This document shows, piece after piece, positions 1-9,028 of a DNA stretch of 23,023 nt (position 1 is the stretch's first letter; each line of letters starts with the position of its first letter). The stretch spans positions 1-23,023 of the forward strand of contig JAUIFJ010000045.1 in NCBI GenBank assembly GCA_030429345.1, read 5' to 3'. This DNA comes from a bacterium. Lineage in GTDB: Bacteria > CAIWAD01. A model generated the notes under the pieces. That model ran no database searches. It had not been told where the DNA came from and saw only the letters and a program-made list of their open reading frames with translations. Position numbers and translations under genes: made by a program.

Positions 1-203
1 TGACACGGACAGTGCCACGGACAGTGCCACGGACAGTGCCAGGCACGGTGCCAAGGACGGTGCCACGGACAGTGCCAGGCACGGTGCCACGGACGGTGCC
101 AAGGACGGTGCCACGGACGGTGCCAGGCACGGTGCCACGGACGGTGCCAAGGACGGTGCCAGGCACGGTGCCAGGGACGGTACCAGGCACGGTGCCTGGC
201 ACC
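1..203. repeat. 12-bp tandem repeat array, GTGCC-rich
   Basis: From base 5 to 196 the sequence is sixteen contiguous 12-base units. They come in a few variants (ACGGACAGTGCC, AGGCACGGTGCC, AAGGACGGTGCC, ACGGACGGTGCC, AGGGACGGTACC), and a half unit (TGGCACC) ends the array at 203. The AGGCACGGTGCC units are themselves near-palindromic, so the array can form many alternative hairpins. It starts at or beyond the window edge, so the true copy number is unknown. Both strands read through in all units because 12 is a multiple of three, giving a Val-Pro-Arg/Gly-Thr pattern. I do not think it is coding, because there is no ribosome site and it lies beyond the terminator of the neighbouring gene. GTGCC/GGCAC palindromes resemble REP-type intergenic repeats, but that assignment is a guess. 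Confidence 0.9.
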
Positions 204-239
204 TTCCCGAAGGGGGTCTTTCAAACGCCTTGTGAAACA

Positions 240-268
240 AAAGGCCCGATCCAGTGGATCGGGCCTTT
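240..268 (-). terminator. Intrinsic terminator of the surface-protein operon
   Basis: A perfect 13-bp stem (bases 240-252 against 256-268) with a 3-base loop lies four bases after the TAA stop of the 1754-residue protein. On the minus strand the stem ends in four T residues. The arms AAAGGCCCGATCC and GGATCGGGCCTTT are A/T-ended, so it may work in both directions. Confidence 0.88.
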
Positions 269-271
269 GTG

Positions 272-3200
272 TTAGTTGTTGCTTCCGCTTCCGGATTCCG
301 GCTCGGGGGGCGGGGGCGGCGGCAGAATGCGCAAGCTGCGTTCGGGGCCGGCAGTCTCCAGCCCTTCGGCATCCACGGCGACGACCCGCCAGCGGTAGGT
401 GCCCGGCTGGTCCAGGCGTAGACGCGCGCTGGTGCCTGTGCTTTCGCGGCTCTCGCTGAAGCCCGCGTCACCATTGACCTCCAGCCGATAGCGTACACGG
501 TCTTCCGGGTCCGGATCCGTGGCCGCGCTCCAGCGGAACTCTTCCACCTGGCGCGCCTCGTGATTGCTTCCGGGACTGCGCGGATCCGGCACCTGGGGAG
601 CCTCGTTCCGGGCATTGACAATATAGTGGCTCGCCGGGCAGGCGCTGCTGCGCGCCCCATCCTGGTCACGCACAAAGGCGCGCACCCAGCGTTCCCGGTT
701 TTCCCTGAGCGGAATCAACGCTCCGCCGTCCTTTGCCGGAAAGGCGCGTGTCCAGAGAATCTCGCCGAAGCCCTCGTCGGCACTGATCTCGACGACCACT
801 TCGTGTTCCTGCTCGCGACGGTCGGGATCCTGCGGAGACTGCCAGGTGACACGCAGCTCGTTGCTGCGGATCGTTCCGCTGGCGGGGGCCAGGCTCCCGC
901 TGAAGGTCGGTGCCTCGTTGCGCGTATCCCAGATGAAACTGTGAGCAGGACTCCAGGGACCGGCCACTCCGTGATTGTCGATGGCGCGAATGCGAACGAC
1001 CGCTTCCGCATTCTCCTGCAAGCGGTCCAGCCGGGATCCCATGGCCGACAGCTCGAGAGACAGACCTTCCACGCGCCGGAGATCCTCGCCTGGAAAAGCC
1101 CGGTTGCGGTCGACCTGCAGCTCGTAGACCAACTGGTCGTCCGTGTCCGGATCGATTGCCTCCGTCCAGCTGAGCCGGCTCTCGCCCGACAACACCTGGC
1201 CTTCGCGCCCGGCGATCTGCACCGGTCCCGGCGTCGTGTTGACCTGGAAGGAATGGGCGTCCGAAGGGGTTTCCAGTCCCGTGTCGTCCACGGCGACCAC
1301 GCGCAGGGCGTAGTCGCGCTGGTTCTCCAGGTCCAGGGCCCAGCTGGCTGCTCCTGCCTGCTGCACGGCGCTTTCGAGCACCTCCCCCCCCTGGGAAAGC
1401 AGCTCGACACGGTAGCTCAGGCTGCCGCCCACATCCGGATCGCTGGCTTCTCCGAAATCCAGCGGCAAGCGGTCCAGCTTGACGAGGCGCGCGTTCCGAG
1501 CCGGAACCTTGAGCGTCGGCGCGCTCGGCGGATCGTCGGTGGTGTTGAGGATGAAGTGTGTGACATCGCTCCACTCCGAGCCGAGGCCCTCGTCGTCCAG
1601 GATGCGCAGGCGGGCATACCATTCCGTGTCGTCCTGCAGGTCGATCGCCGCGGAAGTCGCGCCCGCCACGCCATTGAGCAGTCGTGCTCCATCGAAATCC
1701 GCGGAAGGGCTGAGCTGCACCTGGCCGCTTAACACGGATGGTGTATCACTGTGATCCGGATCGCTCATCTCCGACCAGCGGAACTCGACGCGGGTGCTGC
1801 GCAGCCGCTCGCCGCTGGCGAAGGCATTCGAGAAGGCCGGCGTATGCGGAGCGTCGTTGCCGTCGTTGTACCAGAAGGTGCCCGGCGCGGATTCGGCCTC
1901 CAGGCCATGGGAATCACTGGCCGTGACGACCACCGTGTAGAAGGTGTCGTCCTGCAGCCCGTCGGCGCCATAGAGCCGATCGAGGCGCGGGTTGCTCGAC
2001 TCGACACCCGCCGCGTCGACGACACGGCGACCGCCGGGATCCGTAATACGCACCAGGTAGCGGATCGCGTCCTGCGGGTCAGGATCCGTGCTGGCCTGCC
2101 AGCGCAGGTCCTGCCCCGGCCCCAGTTCCAGGTCCGGCCCGCTGCTCAGCAGCACGGGCGCCGTGGGACGACTGTCCACCCGGAAGGAAACCGGCAGGGC
2201 GGAGGTACTGAGGCCCGTGTCGTCCAGCGCCGTCACGCCCAGCCAATAAGTCTCGCCATTCTGCAGGGTCGCCGCCAGGTCCAGCGGCGGCGCCTGTGTC
2301 TCACCCCTGCGGACCACGTCTCCCAGGCTCTCGTTCTTTGCCAGCACCCACTGGTAGGTGATGCTGGAGTTCCAGTCCGGGTCGCTGCTCGGGCGCCAGT
2401 TCAGGCCGACTCCGTCCAGGCGGAAGCTGCTGCTGCCGGTAGACGGCTCCAGGATGGCAAAGGGCGCGGGGGCGTCGGGCCGCGTGTTGCGCACGAAGGA
2501 CTGCACTTCGGTCCAGCCCTCGCTGGCGCGCTCGTCGTCCTCGCAGCGCAGACGCCAGAACCAGAGCTGGTTGTCGTCAAGGTCCGCCGGGCCGAAGCCG
2601 ATCTGGCTCACGCCCTTGGCCTGCCGCTCCACGACGCGCCCGCTGAAGTCGCTGTTCGTCGACAGCTGCAGGGTATACAGCAGGTCCGCCGGCGTGTCCG
2701 AATGGTCCGCGTCCGTGCTCTCGCCCCAGCTCAACAGGACGTCCCCCGCGAGGTCGCCGCCGCCCGTCGGCGAATAAGGCGCGCCGGGCAGGCTCGGCGG
2801 GTCGTTGCTGCGGTTGAACCAGGCGGCGCTGACCGTACTCCAGTCGGAGGCCGCGCCGTGGTTGTCCACGGACCGCAGTCGCCAGAAGAAACGCTGGTCG
2901 TCCTTCAGCTTGCGGCTCTCGGGCCAGGAATCGATGGCGCCGGCCCGCAGATCCTCCAGCACCAGATCCTGCAGCCGGATCAGCGGCTGGCTGAAATCCC
3001 CGTCCCCGGACAGTTCCAGTTCATAGCGCAGCTCGTCCTGGGGCCAGGGGTCCCGGCTGGCTTCGAAGCGGAAGCTCTCGCCGGCCGCAATCTCCTCCTC
3101 CCGCGGGAAGAGCGGACGGGGGGTACTGGGCGTCGTGTCGGCGAGCAGCCGCATGCTGCGCGTGCTGCGTGTGACAAGCCCCGTGTTGTCGACGGCCTCG

Positions 3201-5536
3201 ACGCCCCACCACACCTCGCGCCGGTTGGGCAGCTCCCTGCTGTCCCTGAATTCGGTGCCCGGCAGTTCGTCGACGCGTCGCGCCGAGGCCAGGTCCGCCG
3301 TGTTCCCGACCAGGAACCGGTAGTGCACGGTGGCGCGCGGATCAGGATCCGGACTCGCCGCCCAGCGGAAGAGCGGTGAGACATCCGCCAACTCGCCCTC
3401 GGGCCCGATCAGGTCAAAGGCGCCGGGCGCCTCTTCCACCGGATTGAGCCAGAAGGACCGCGGCGCGGACCAGGAGCTGAACTCGAAGCCGTCGTATACA
3501 CGCACACGCCAGTAGTAGCGGCCGTTGTCCTCCAGGTCGATCGGAAGGGTCCAGTCGGCTTCCATTCCAACGCCTTCCTTCTGCTCGCTGACGGGGCGGG
3601 CGAAGACCGGCGTCTCGGCCACCTGGAACTGGTAGCTCACTGTGTCTCCCTCGCGGTCGCTGACGGCGCCGACCTTGAGCGTCGGCCGGTAGAGGGCCAG
3701 GATCACGTCATCCGCCGGCTCGAGCAGCTGCGGCGTGGGCGGAATCGAATTGAGACGGAAACTGTACTCCGCGTTGTCGGAACGGACCAGGAAGTGCTGC
3801 CAGGCGCTCCAGGCTCCGCCCGCGCGCAGCCGGATGCGGAAGTGGTAGCGTTCGCCATCGACGAGCGGCGCTCCCTCGTAGGACGTTTCACGCAGGCCGG
3901 GGGCGGCGGAAACGCTGCCGGAATCCCATTCCATGGGATCCACCCAGGTGCCTTCGGCGTCCACCTGCACCTGCCAGGCCTCCTGGGGCCGTTCGAGCAG
4001 ATCGAAGAACTGCCAGGCCACCTGCATCCGATGCTTGACGATGTGCTCCGGGTCCGGATCGCTGACGATCGCGATATCGTGCGCCACCGGACGCGGCTCG
4101 TCCACGTAGTAGTGGGCGCTCTTGCTTTCGTCCATGGTCGAACGCAGCAGGACATGTTCCCCGACCCGCGCGTTCAGCCGTGAGCCGGTGGCGCTGGTCG
4201 TGCTGTCACTCAACACGAACTCGCCGCGGAAGAGCCCGCTGTTCTTTTCCGTCTCCGAAAGGATCAGGCGGAAGTTCTCCTCCGGCCGCTCGAGCAGCTG
4301 GACTTCCACCGGCGCCTGATCGATGGCGTACTTGTTCCGGTCCACCGCCAGCATCTGGACGCGCACCGTGGCGCCGGCCACCAAGTCGAACCGCAGCGTA
4401 TCCCGCCAGGCGCTGGAGGCCATTACCTGCACCTTGCGGATCTCGACGGGCTGGGTCAGCAGGTTCTCCGCCGGCCGGTCGAGCCAGGGCGCGAGGGTCA
4501 GGTCGACCTCCTTGCCGCGGCTGCTCTGCTGGCGCACCTTGCGCTGCACGTCCCGCTCGTTGATCGTCCCCCACCAGTTGCCGCTCAGGTCCAGGTCGTA
4601 GGCCAGGTTCATGCCGGTGATTTCAAGGTCCCCGCTGAGCAGGCTGTTGCCGCTGACCTCCGTGCGACAATCGGCCTGGAGCACGATGCCGGAGGTCTTG
4701 TCGCTGCCCTTGCTGGGAAAAAGGGCATTGTCGATGATCCGCGATTCGCTGCCGGAGACGAACATCGCCCCGCCGAAGAGCCCCGCCTGGTTGTCGATCA
4801 GGGCGTTGGCCTCGATAAGCGGCGAACTGTTGCTGACATAGATGCCTCCGCCGTGGCGGCCGGCTTCGTTGTGTACAATGAAATTATGCCGGATCACGGC
4901 GTCCGAATAGAAGAAGCAGTAGACCGCCCCGCCGTCGTCCAGGGTGGCACGGTTGTTCTCGAAGGTGCAGTCGCTGATCAGCGGAAGCGAGAAATTGTAG
5001 GCCAGCACGCCGCCGCAGCGTTCGGCCTCGTTGTTCTCGAAAACACAGTTGCTGATGGTCGGCGCGGCGCCGTTCAGGTAGATCGCGCCCCCGTTGTAGG
5101 CCACGTCGGCCACGTCCCCCGCATGCCGGAAGACGCACCAGTCCAGTCGGCTGCCGTCCACGTAGACGAAATCCCCGTCGTAGGTCGGCAGGTCCTTCTG
5201 GCCCCAGATCGCCAGGTTGCCCCAGCGCTGTCCCTCCTCGAGCCAGTCAAAGACTACGGGATCCTGCTTGCTGCCCAGCGCCTGGATCTCGCCTTCGACC
5301 CGGATCACGGCGCCCGGTCCCATGCGGAACTCGACACCGGCCTCGATCTTCAGGACGCTGCCTTCCGGCACGAGCAGCGAGTCCTGGATCACGACGGGGG
5401 AGTCGGCGCCGCGCAGGGTGCGCGACCCGCTAAGACGGCCTGACAGCTCCAGGGCCTGTGCGTCCGGCAGGAGCAGCAGAAGAGCCGGCAGAAGAAGCGG
5501 CAAGGTCCTGCCGGGGAGAGAATGGCTGAGGATCAT
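272..5536 (-). CDS. Giant secreted surface protein: beta-helix plus ~12 Fn3-like modules
   Basis: The 1754-residue product begins with a clear Sec signal peptide (residues 1-28; hydrophobic core TLPLLLPALLLLLP, likely cleaved after AQA). Residues about 50-330 form a right-handed parallel beta-helix with Pmp-like repeats such as GGAIYLNG, CVFENNEA and GGGIYVSNSSPLIEAN, ending at a GNWWGT motif. An Ig-like stretch follows (about 375-480). From about 490 to 1735 there are roughly twelve modules of about 100 residues with the pattern P..P....L.W..S.DPD......Y...L, resembling fibronectin type III/cadherin-like folds. The C-terminus is a proline run followed by a Gly/Ser tail (PPPPPPEPESGSGSNN). 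No type IX sorting domain is visible, unlike its upstream neighbour. It starts 16 bases after the protease stop, so the two are co-transcribed. Likely an extracellular adhesin or structural protein; its ligand is unknown. The DPD acidic motifs suggest calcium binding (inference). Confidence 0.9.
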   Translation of the reverse strand: MILSHSLPGRTLPLLLPALLLLLPDAQALELSGRLSGSRTLRGADSPVVIQDSLLVPEGSVLKIEAGVEFRMGPGAVIRVEGEIQALGSKQDPVVFDWLEEGQRWGNLAIWGQKDLPTYDGDFVYVDGSRLDWCVFRHAGDVADVAYNGGAIYLNGAAPTISNCVFENNEAERCGGVLAYNFSLPLISDCTFENNRATLDDGGAVYCFFYSDAVIRHNFIVHNEAGRHGGGIYVSNSSPLIEANALIDNQAGLFGGAMFVSGSESRIIDNALFPSKGSDKTSGIVLQADCRTEVSGNSLLSGDLEITGMNLAYDLDLSGNWWGTINERDVQRKVRQQSSRGKEVDLTLAPWLDRPAENLLTQPVEIRKVQVMASSAWRDTLRFDLVAGATVRVQMLAVDRNKYAIDQAPVEVQLLERPEENFRLILSETEKNSGLFRGEFVLSDSTTSATGSRLNARVGEHVLLRSTMDESKSAHYYVDEPRPVAHDIAIVSDPDPEHIVKHRMQVAWQFFDLLERPQEAWQVQVDAEGTWVDPMEWDSGSVSAAPGLRETSYEGAPLVDGERYHFRIRLRAGGAWSAWQHFLVRSDNAEYSFRLNSIPPTPQLLEPADDVILALYRPTLKVGAVSDREGDTVSYQFQVAETPVFARPVSEQKEGVGMEADWTLPIDLEDNGRYYWRVRVYDGFEFSSWSAPRSFWLNPVEEAPGAFDLIGPEGELADVSPLFRWAASPDPDPRATVHYRFLVGNTADLASARRVDELPGTEFRDSRELPNRREVWWGVEAVDNTGLVTRSTRSMRLLADTTPSTPRPLFPREEEIAAGESFRFEASRDPWPQDELRYELELSGDGDFSQPLIRLQDLVLEDLRAGAIDSWPESRKLKDDQRFFWRLRSVDNHGAASDWSTVSAAWFNRSNDPPSLPGAPYSPTGGGDLAGDVLLSWGESTDADHSDTPADLLYTLQLSTNSDFSGRVVERQAKGVSQIGFGPADLDDNQLWFWRLRCEDDERASEGWTEVQSFVRNTRPDAPAPFAILEPSTGSSSFRLDGVGLNWRPSSDPDWNSSITYQWVLAKNESLGDVVRRGETQAPPLDLAATLQNGETYWLGVTALDDTGLSTSALPVSFRVDSRPTAPVLLSSGPDLELGPGQDLRWQASTDPDPQDAIRYLVRITDPGGRRVVDAAGVESSNPRLDRLYGADGLQDDTFYTVVVTASDSHGLEAESAPGTFWYNDGNDAPHTPAFSNAFASGERLRSTRVEFRWSEMSDPDHSDTPSVLSGQVQLSPSADFDGARLLNGVAGATSAAIDLQDDTEWYARLRILDDEGLGSEWSDVTHFILNTTDDPPSAPTLKVPARNARLVKLDRLPLDFGEASDPDVGGSLSYRVELLSQGGEVLESAVQQAGAASWALDLENQRDYALRVVAVDDTGLETPSDAHSFQVNTTPGPVQIAGREGQVLSGESRLSWTEAIDPDTDDQLVYELQVDRNRAFPGEDLRRVEGLSLELSAMGSRLDRLQENAEAVVRIRAIDNHGVAGPWSPAHSFIWDTRNEAPTFSGSLAPASGTIRSNELRVTWQSPQDPDRREQEHEVVVEISADEGFGEILWTRAFPAKDGGALIPLRENRERWVRAFVRDQDGARSSACPASHYIVNARNEAPQVPDPRSPGSNHEARQVEEFRWSAATDPDPEDRVRYRLEVNGDAGFSESRESTGTSARLRLDQPGTYRWRVVAVDAEGLETAGPERSLRILPPPPPPEPESGSGSNN

Positions 5537-5552
5537 GGATTGTCCCGTTCCA

Positions 5553-8297
5553 CTACTTGATCAGTGTGATACCTTGCTGAAGGCTGTGCGCGCCGCTGTT
5601 CAGGACCAGCCAGTAGCTTCCGCTGGCCAGGCCGGATCCGTCGATGCGCAGTCGGTGCGTTCCCGCGGCCAGTGCATCCCTGCCGCCGACGGCCAGCCTG
5701 CGCCCCAGGAGGTCATACAGAGCCCATTCGACGGTCGCCGCACGTTCCAGCTGCAGCTCGACCCAGGTCACCGGGTTGAAGGGGTTGGGATGGACGCCCA
5801 GCAGGCGGAAGTGCGGCCCCGGCCTCTCGGGATTCCCGGGCCGGACGCTGGTTTCGAACCACTCGCGAATCGTATCGGCGCGAAGCTGCAGCGCGCTTAG
5901 GTCCCCGGCGCCCAAAAGCGCGAAAACCACGCGCCTCGAACTGCCGTCGGCCAGGTTTTCCATGGTCGTGGCCAGGCAGGCCTGCCAGTCGTCGGCGCCG
6001 CTGCTGGAGGTCTGGCTGAAGCCGGAAAGCAGGTAGGACGACAATTCCTCGTCGCTCAGGCCGCCCCCGGACCATTCCCCCCATTCGCAGAGCCGGAAGG
6101 CGCCGGCCTCTTCGTTGAGCAGCAGCAGGCCGCAGGCCGGGCCGCCGCTCTCGGTCATGTAGCCCAGGCCGCGCCCGGCATCCCAGCCGCCTTCGTCGTT
6201 GCCCCAGGAACCCTCGATGTCGTAATCCATCCACAGGCCGCCCAGCAGGCCGTTCAGGGTGGAGCCGCTGACATTGCGCAGTTCGTAGTCCAGCACGACC
6301 ACGTCTTCCAGACCCGGCTCGTCGATGCTGCGGCTGAGCAGGTCGATCTCCAGCCCCAGAGGCACCGCCATGCCCTGGTCGTTGAAACTGGCGCTGATGA
6401 ACTGCTGGCTGCCGTTCTCGCTCAGGGTGATGGTGGATCCGGGCAGGGGCTCGAAGTCGGGCGCATTGCCGGAAAGATAGCTGGCCACATCGACCACTCG
6501 ATCCTGGGCCGGCTGCCCCACCAGCAGGCTGCCGACATAGAGGTGGTTGGGACCGTCGGCGGGCCAACGGAATCCTTCGCCGCGGGCCTGGTTGCTCTCG
6601 AAATCATAGTAGCCCAGCGCGCCGTGACCGGAAACGGTCAGCCGCAGGTTGCTGTTGTCGTGGGTCGCGTGGATCGGCGCGATCACCACCTGGCCGCATT
6701 GCCGGTGCAGGAAACCGCCATCGGCAGTAATGGTGTAGACCAGTTCGACCCGCGTGCCGTTCGGAATCGCGGCCGAGGCCTGCAGGGCGAAGGGATCCGC
6801 CGCGTTGTCGAGCAGGCTTCCGGGAGTGCCGCTGCCGAAAGAGGCGCTGCCGTCCAGGATGCTGATGCGCCCGTCCTCGCAGCTCAGGCTGACGCTCACG
6901 TTGCTGCTGCTGCCGAGCTGCTGGCGCAGCTGCAGCACGACGCCGAACTCCTCGCCGGGGTCGATAATGCCGTTCCCGCTCGGTTCGCTGATGCTCTCGC
7001 CCAGCCGGAAGAGCGCCGAAGGGCTCTCCTGAAGGGCGCGGCGGGCGTTGATCCGCCCGCGACCGAGCAGACCGGCATAGATCGGATTCTGGGCATCCAC
7101 GTTGTCGCAGGTGAAGATCACCTGTTCGCGCACGGCGTCCGGGCCGAAGGCCGGAAAGGCGCTCTTGACCAGGGCGGCCAGCGAGCTGACCTGCGGCGTG
7201 GCCATGGAAGTGCCGCTCTTGAAAGTGTAGCTGCCGTTGTTCGCCGTGCTCCAGATGCTGCTCCCCGGCGCCCCCAGGTCGACCCAGCAGCCGTACTGGC
7301 TGCTCGAGACCTTGGTGTCCGTCGCCGAGAAGCTGGCGACGGAAAGCACGCCGTCATAGGCGGCCGGGTAGTGGGGCTGGCTGCTGCCGTTGTTGCCGGC
7401 GGCGGCGACGACCAGGCTGCCCGAGGCGAGGGCGGCCTGGATCACGTTCTGCTCGTAGTACGAATAGCTGTCCCCGCCCCAGCTGCAGTTGATCACGTCC
7501 GCGCCTGTCACCGTGGCGTAGTAGATGCCCTCGATGCCGGCGGTGATGCTCGAGGCATGCCCTGCGCGGACGGGAAGCAGCCGCGGGTTCCAGGCGATGC
7601 AGGCCACTCCGGCGCCGTTGTCGGTGACACAGGCCGCCGTGCCGCAGACATGGGTGCCGTGGCTCGAATCGCCGCCTTCGGGATTGACGTCGGCATCCCC
7701 GTCCCGGACGTCCCAGCCGTGGAGGTCGTCCACATAGCCGTTGCCGTCGTCGTCGACGCCCGGAGTGCCCTGGGCCTCGGCCGGATTCGTATACAGGTTG
7801 GCCGCCAGGTCCGGATGATCCGTGTCACAGCCTGTGTCGACCACCGCCACCAGCACGTCGCCCTGGGCCTGGTGCTGGTCCCAGGCCGCCGGCGCTTCCA
7901 CCCGGGGCAGGGCCCAGAGCTCGTCGTAGTCGGGATCGTCCGGAATCACGCTGGTCTGGCGCGGGGGCGGGATTTCTGCCCATTCCACGCGGGGATCGGC
8001 CTGCAGGAGCGCCAGCCACTTGGCGGGATCCTCCTGGGTACGGAAGATGCGCTCCAGGCCATGAAAGCCTTCGGCAGGAACCGGAAGGGCGGGGCCTACG
8101 GATAGCGCCTGCCCTTCCGCGACGCGCCACTCGCCCTGCGAACGCAGGTCCTCGAAGGCCGTATCCTGCTTCAGTTTGAAGACGATGGACTGGGGGAGTG
8201 CCGCGGCGCAGGAGGCGGTCCGGACCGTGCCCGCGATGAGTGCCAGCAGAAGGACCGGGGACAAGGCGCCGGTCAATGAGGTAGTGGATCGTATCAC
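5553..8297 (-). CDS. Secreted subtilisin-like serine protease (S8) with C-terminal sorting domain
   Basis: I start at GTG 8297 (914 residues): it gives a good signal peptide (RSTTSLTG, then hydrophobic LSPVLLLALIAGTV, cleavage near ASC), whereas the open frame upstream to 8672 is low-complexity and overlaps the BMC gene. Residues about 35-115 look like an inhibitor-type propeptide. The catalytic triad is intact: Asp154 in VVDTG, His213 in SSHGTHVCGT and Ser364 in SGTSMATP, with oxyanion Asn302 in AAGNN. Residues 181-190 (VDDDGNGYVD) resemble a calcium loop. After about 430 come beta-sandwich regions, one resembling the NEW3/CARDB type. The last ~80 residues (HPNPFNP, YDLLGRR, GSYWLVL) form a FlgD/Por-type sorting domain, so export through a type IX-like system is likely. 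It may process the giant surface protein encoded just downstream (inference). The 169 bases upstream hold no convincing promoter. Confidence 0.93.
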   Translation of the reverse strand: MIRSTTSLTGALSPVLLLALIAGTVRTASCAAALPQSIVFKLKQDTAFEDLRSQGEWRVAEGQALSVGPALPVPAEGFHGLERIFRTQEDPAKWLALLQADPRVEWAEIPPPRQTSVIPDDPDYDELWALPRVEAPAAWDQHQAQGDVLVAVVDTGCDTDHPDLAANLYTNPAEAQGTPGVDDDGNGYVDDLHGWDVRDGDADVNPEGGDSSHGTHVCGTAACVTDNGAGVACIAWNPRLLPVRAGHASSITAGIEGIYYATVTGADVINCSWGGDSYSYYEQNVIQAALASGSLVVAAAGNNGSSQPHYPAAYDGVLSVASFSATDTKVSSSQYGCWVDLGAPGSSIWSTANNGSYTFKSGTSMATPQVSSLAALVKSAFPAFGPDAVREQVIFTCDNVDAQNPIYAGLLGRGRINARRALQESPSALFRLGESISEPSGNGIIDPGEEFGVVLQLRQQLGSSSNVSVSLSCEDGRISILDGSASFGSGTPGSLLDNAADPFALQASAAIPNGTRVELVYTITADGGFLHRQCGQVVIAPIHATHDNSNLRLTVSGHGALGYYDFESNQARGEGFRWPADGPNHLYVGSLLVGQPAQDRVVDVASYLSGNAPDFEPLPGSTITLSENGSQQFISASFNDQGMAVPLGLEIDLLSRSIDEPGLEDVVVLDYELRNVSGSTLNGLLGGLWMDYDIEGSWGNDEGGWDAGRGLGYMTESGGPACGLLLLNEEAGAFRLCEWGEWSGGGLSDEELSSYLLSGFSQTSSSGADDWQACLATTMENLADGSSRRVVFALLGAGDLSALQLRADTIREWFETSVRPGNPERPGPHFRLLGVHPNPFNPVTWVELQLERAATVEWALYDLLGRRLAVGGRDALAAGTHRLRIDGSGLASGSYWLVLNSGAHSLQQGITLIK

Positions 8298-8466
8298 AGT
8301 GTTCGTATCCCTTGTCAAGCCTGCGGAATGCCGGGTGCCGGACCCTCTCGAAATGTAGCCTAAATTCCGCACGAACACCAGCCAAGAGCCTGTGACAGGG
8401 CAGTCTGCAGGCCCGGCGGCAGCGGCAGGGCCGAAGGCGGAAAACTCCAGCGATCCAGGACGGGAA

Positions 8467-8955
8467 TCAGGAATCGGAAGGCCGGCCCAGGTGCTTCCGC
8501 AGGGCGTCGAGCAGGGCCTCTCGACGGGCGGTGGAGATCTCGCGGCCTGACAGGGCAAAGCCCGAAAGCGAACGGGCCAGGGCGCGCAGCTTGGGCACGC
8601 CGAGCGCACCCAGATCTCCAGCCTGGAAGGACTCGGCCGCCAGGGCCTCCTGCGCGGCCGGTCCCAGGGCATGGCTTCCCGACGCGAGGTGCTCCAGCAT
8701 GGGACGCAGGGAAGGGGAAGGGCGGGGAATCAGGTGCGTGGCGACCACCGGGCCGACGCGCGAGGCGGCTTTGCGGCCGGCCTCCAGCGAGGCCCGGACA
8801 GCGGCCGTCTCCCCTTCGATGAGAATGCAGACCAGGGCGGGCCGCGTCACATGCTGTCGAAGAAGCCGCACCTGCGAGGTTTTCAGCATGGCGTCGGCGG
8901 CCACGACGGCGCAGACCAGTCCGCGGGTCTCGAGCAGTCCCAGGGCCTGGTCCAT
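8467..8955 (-). CDS. BMC-domain shell protein with Rho-N/SAP-like C-terminal extension
   Basis: 162 residues. Residues 1-85 are a BMC domain (Pfam BMC family): ALGLLETRGLVCAVVAADAM at the start, VRASLEAGRKAA in the middle and ATHLIPRPSPSL at the end, the family's usual HxIPRP motif. The pore-loop region reads RQHVTRPALV rather than the Gly-rich loop of the neighbouring shell protein, so the pore should differ in size and charge. Residues about 86-162 are an extra segment. After a linker, LRALARSL...GREI...RREALLDALRKHL resembles a Rho N-terminal/SAP helix-extension-helix fold, known in other proteins to bind nucleic acid; here this is inference. It lies 73 bases after the canonical shell gene, beyond a terminator, and its ribosome site is weak, so it is probably a minor component. 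Confidence 0.85.
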   Translation of the reverse strand: MDQALGLLETRGLVCAVVAADAMLKTSQVRLLRQHVTRPALVCILIEGETAAVRASLEAGRKAASRVGPVVATHLIPRPSPSLRPMLEHLASGSHALGPAAQEALAAESFQAGDLGALGVPKLRALARSLSGFALSGREISTARREALLDALRKHLGRPSDS

Positions 8956-8972
8956 CAGGAGTCCGGGGAGAG

Positions 8973-9000
8973 AAAAACCGGGGCCGGCGAAGGCCCCGGT
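8973..9000 (-). terminator. Intrinsic terminator between the two BMC genes
   Basis: A 9-bp perfect GC-rich stem (ACCGGGGCC at 8977-8985 with GGCCCCGGT at 8992-9000) encloses a six-base loop (TTCGCC on the minus strand). It is followed on the minus strand by TTTTT (8973-8977, partly shared with the stem end). It follows the stop of the 93-residue shell gene by 28 bases and precedes the second BMC gene, so it should limit read-through into that gene. Confidence 0.85.
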
Positions 9001-9028
9001 CTTGGGATCGGTTGCAGGGAGAAGTTCA

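Noticed and set aside
12-275. Plus-strand frame encoding a Val-Pro-Arg/Gly-Thr repeat peptide
   Set aside because: It is a by-product of a 12-bp tandem repeat, which stays open in most frames, and its end runs through the neighbouring gene's terminator.
8298-8466. TTGACA hexamer just upstream of the subtilase as a promoter
   Set aside because: The only -10 candidates at the right spacing (GATACG, TGATAC) are poor and overlap the start codon.
8298-8672. Open frame extending the subtilase upstream to 8672
   Set aside because: The extension is Arg/Pro-rich with no domain, overlaps the BMC gene antiparallel to none but in another frame of the same strand, and would bury the signal peptide 125 residues inside the protein.
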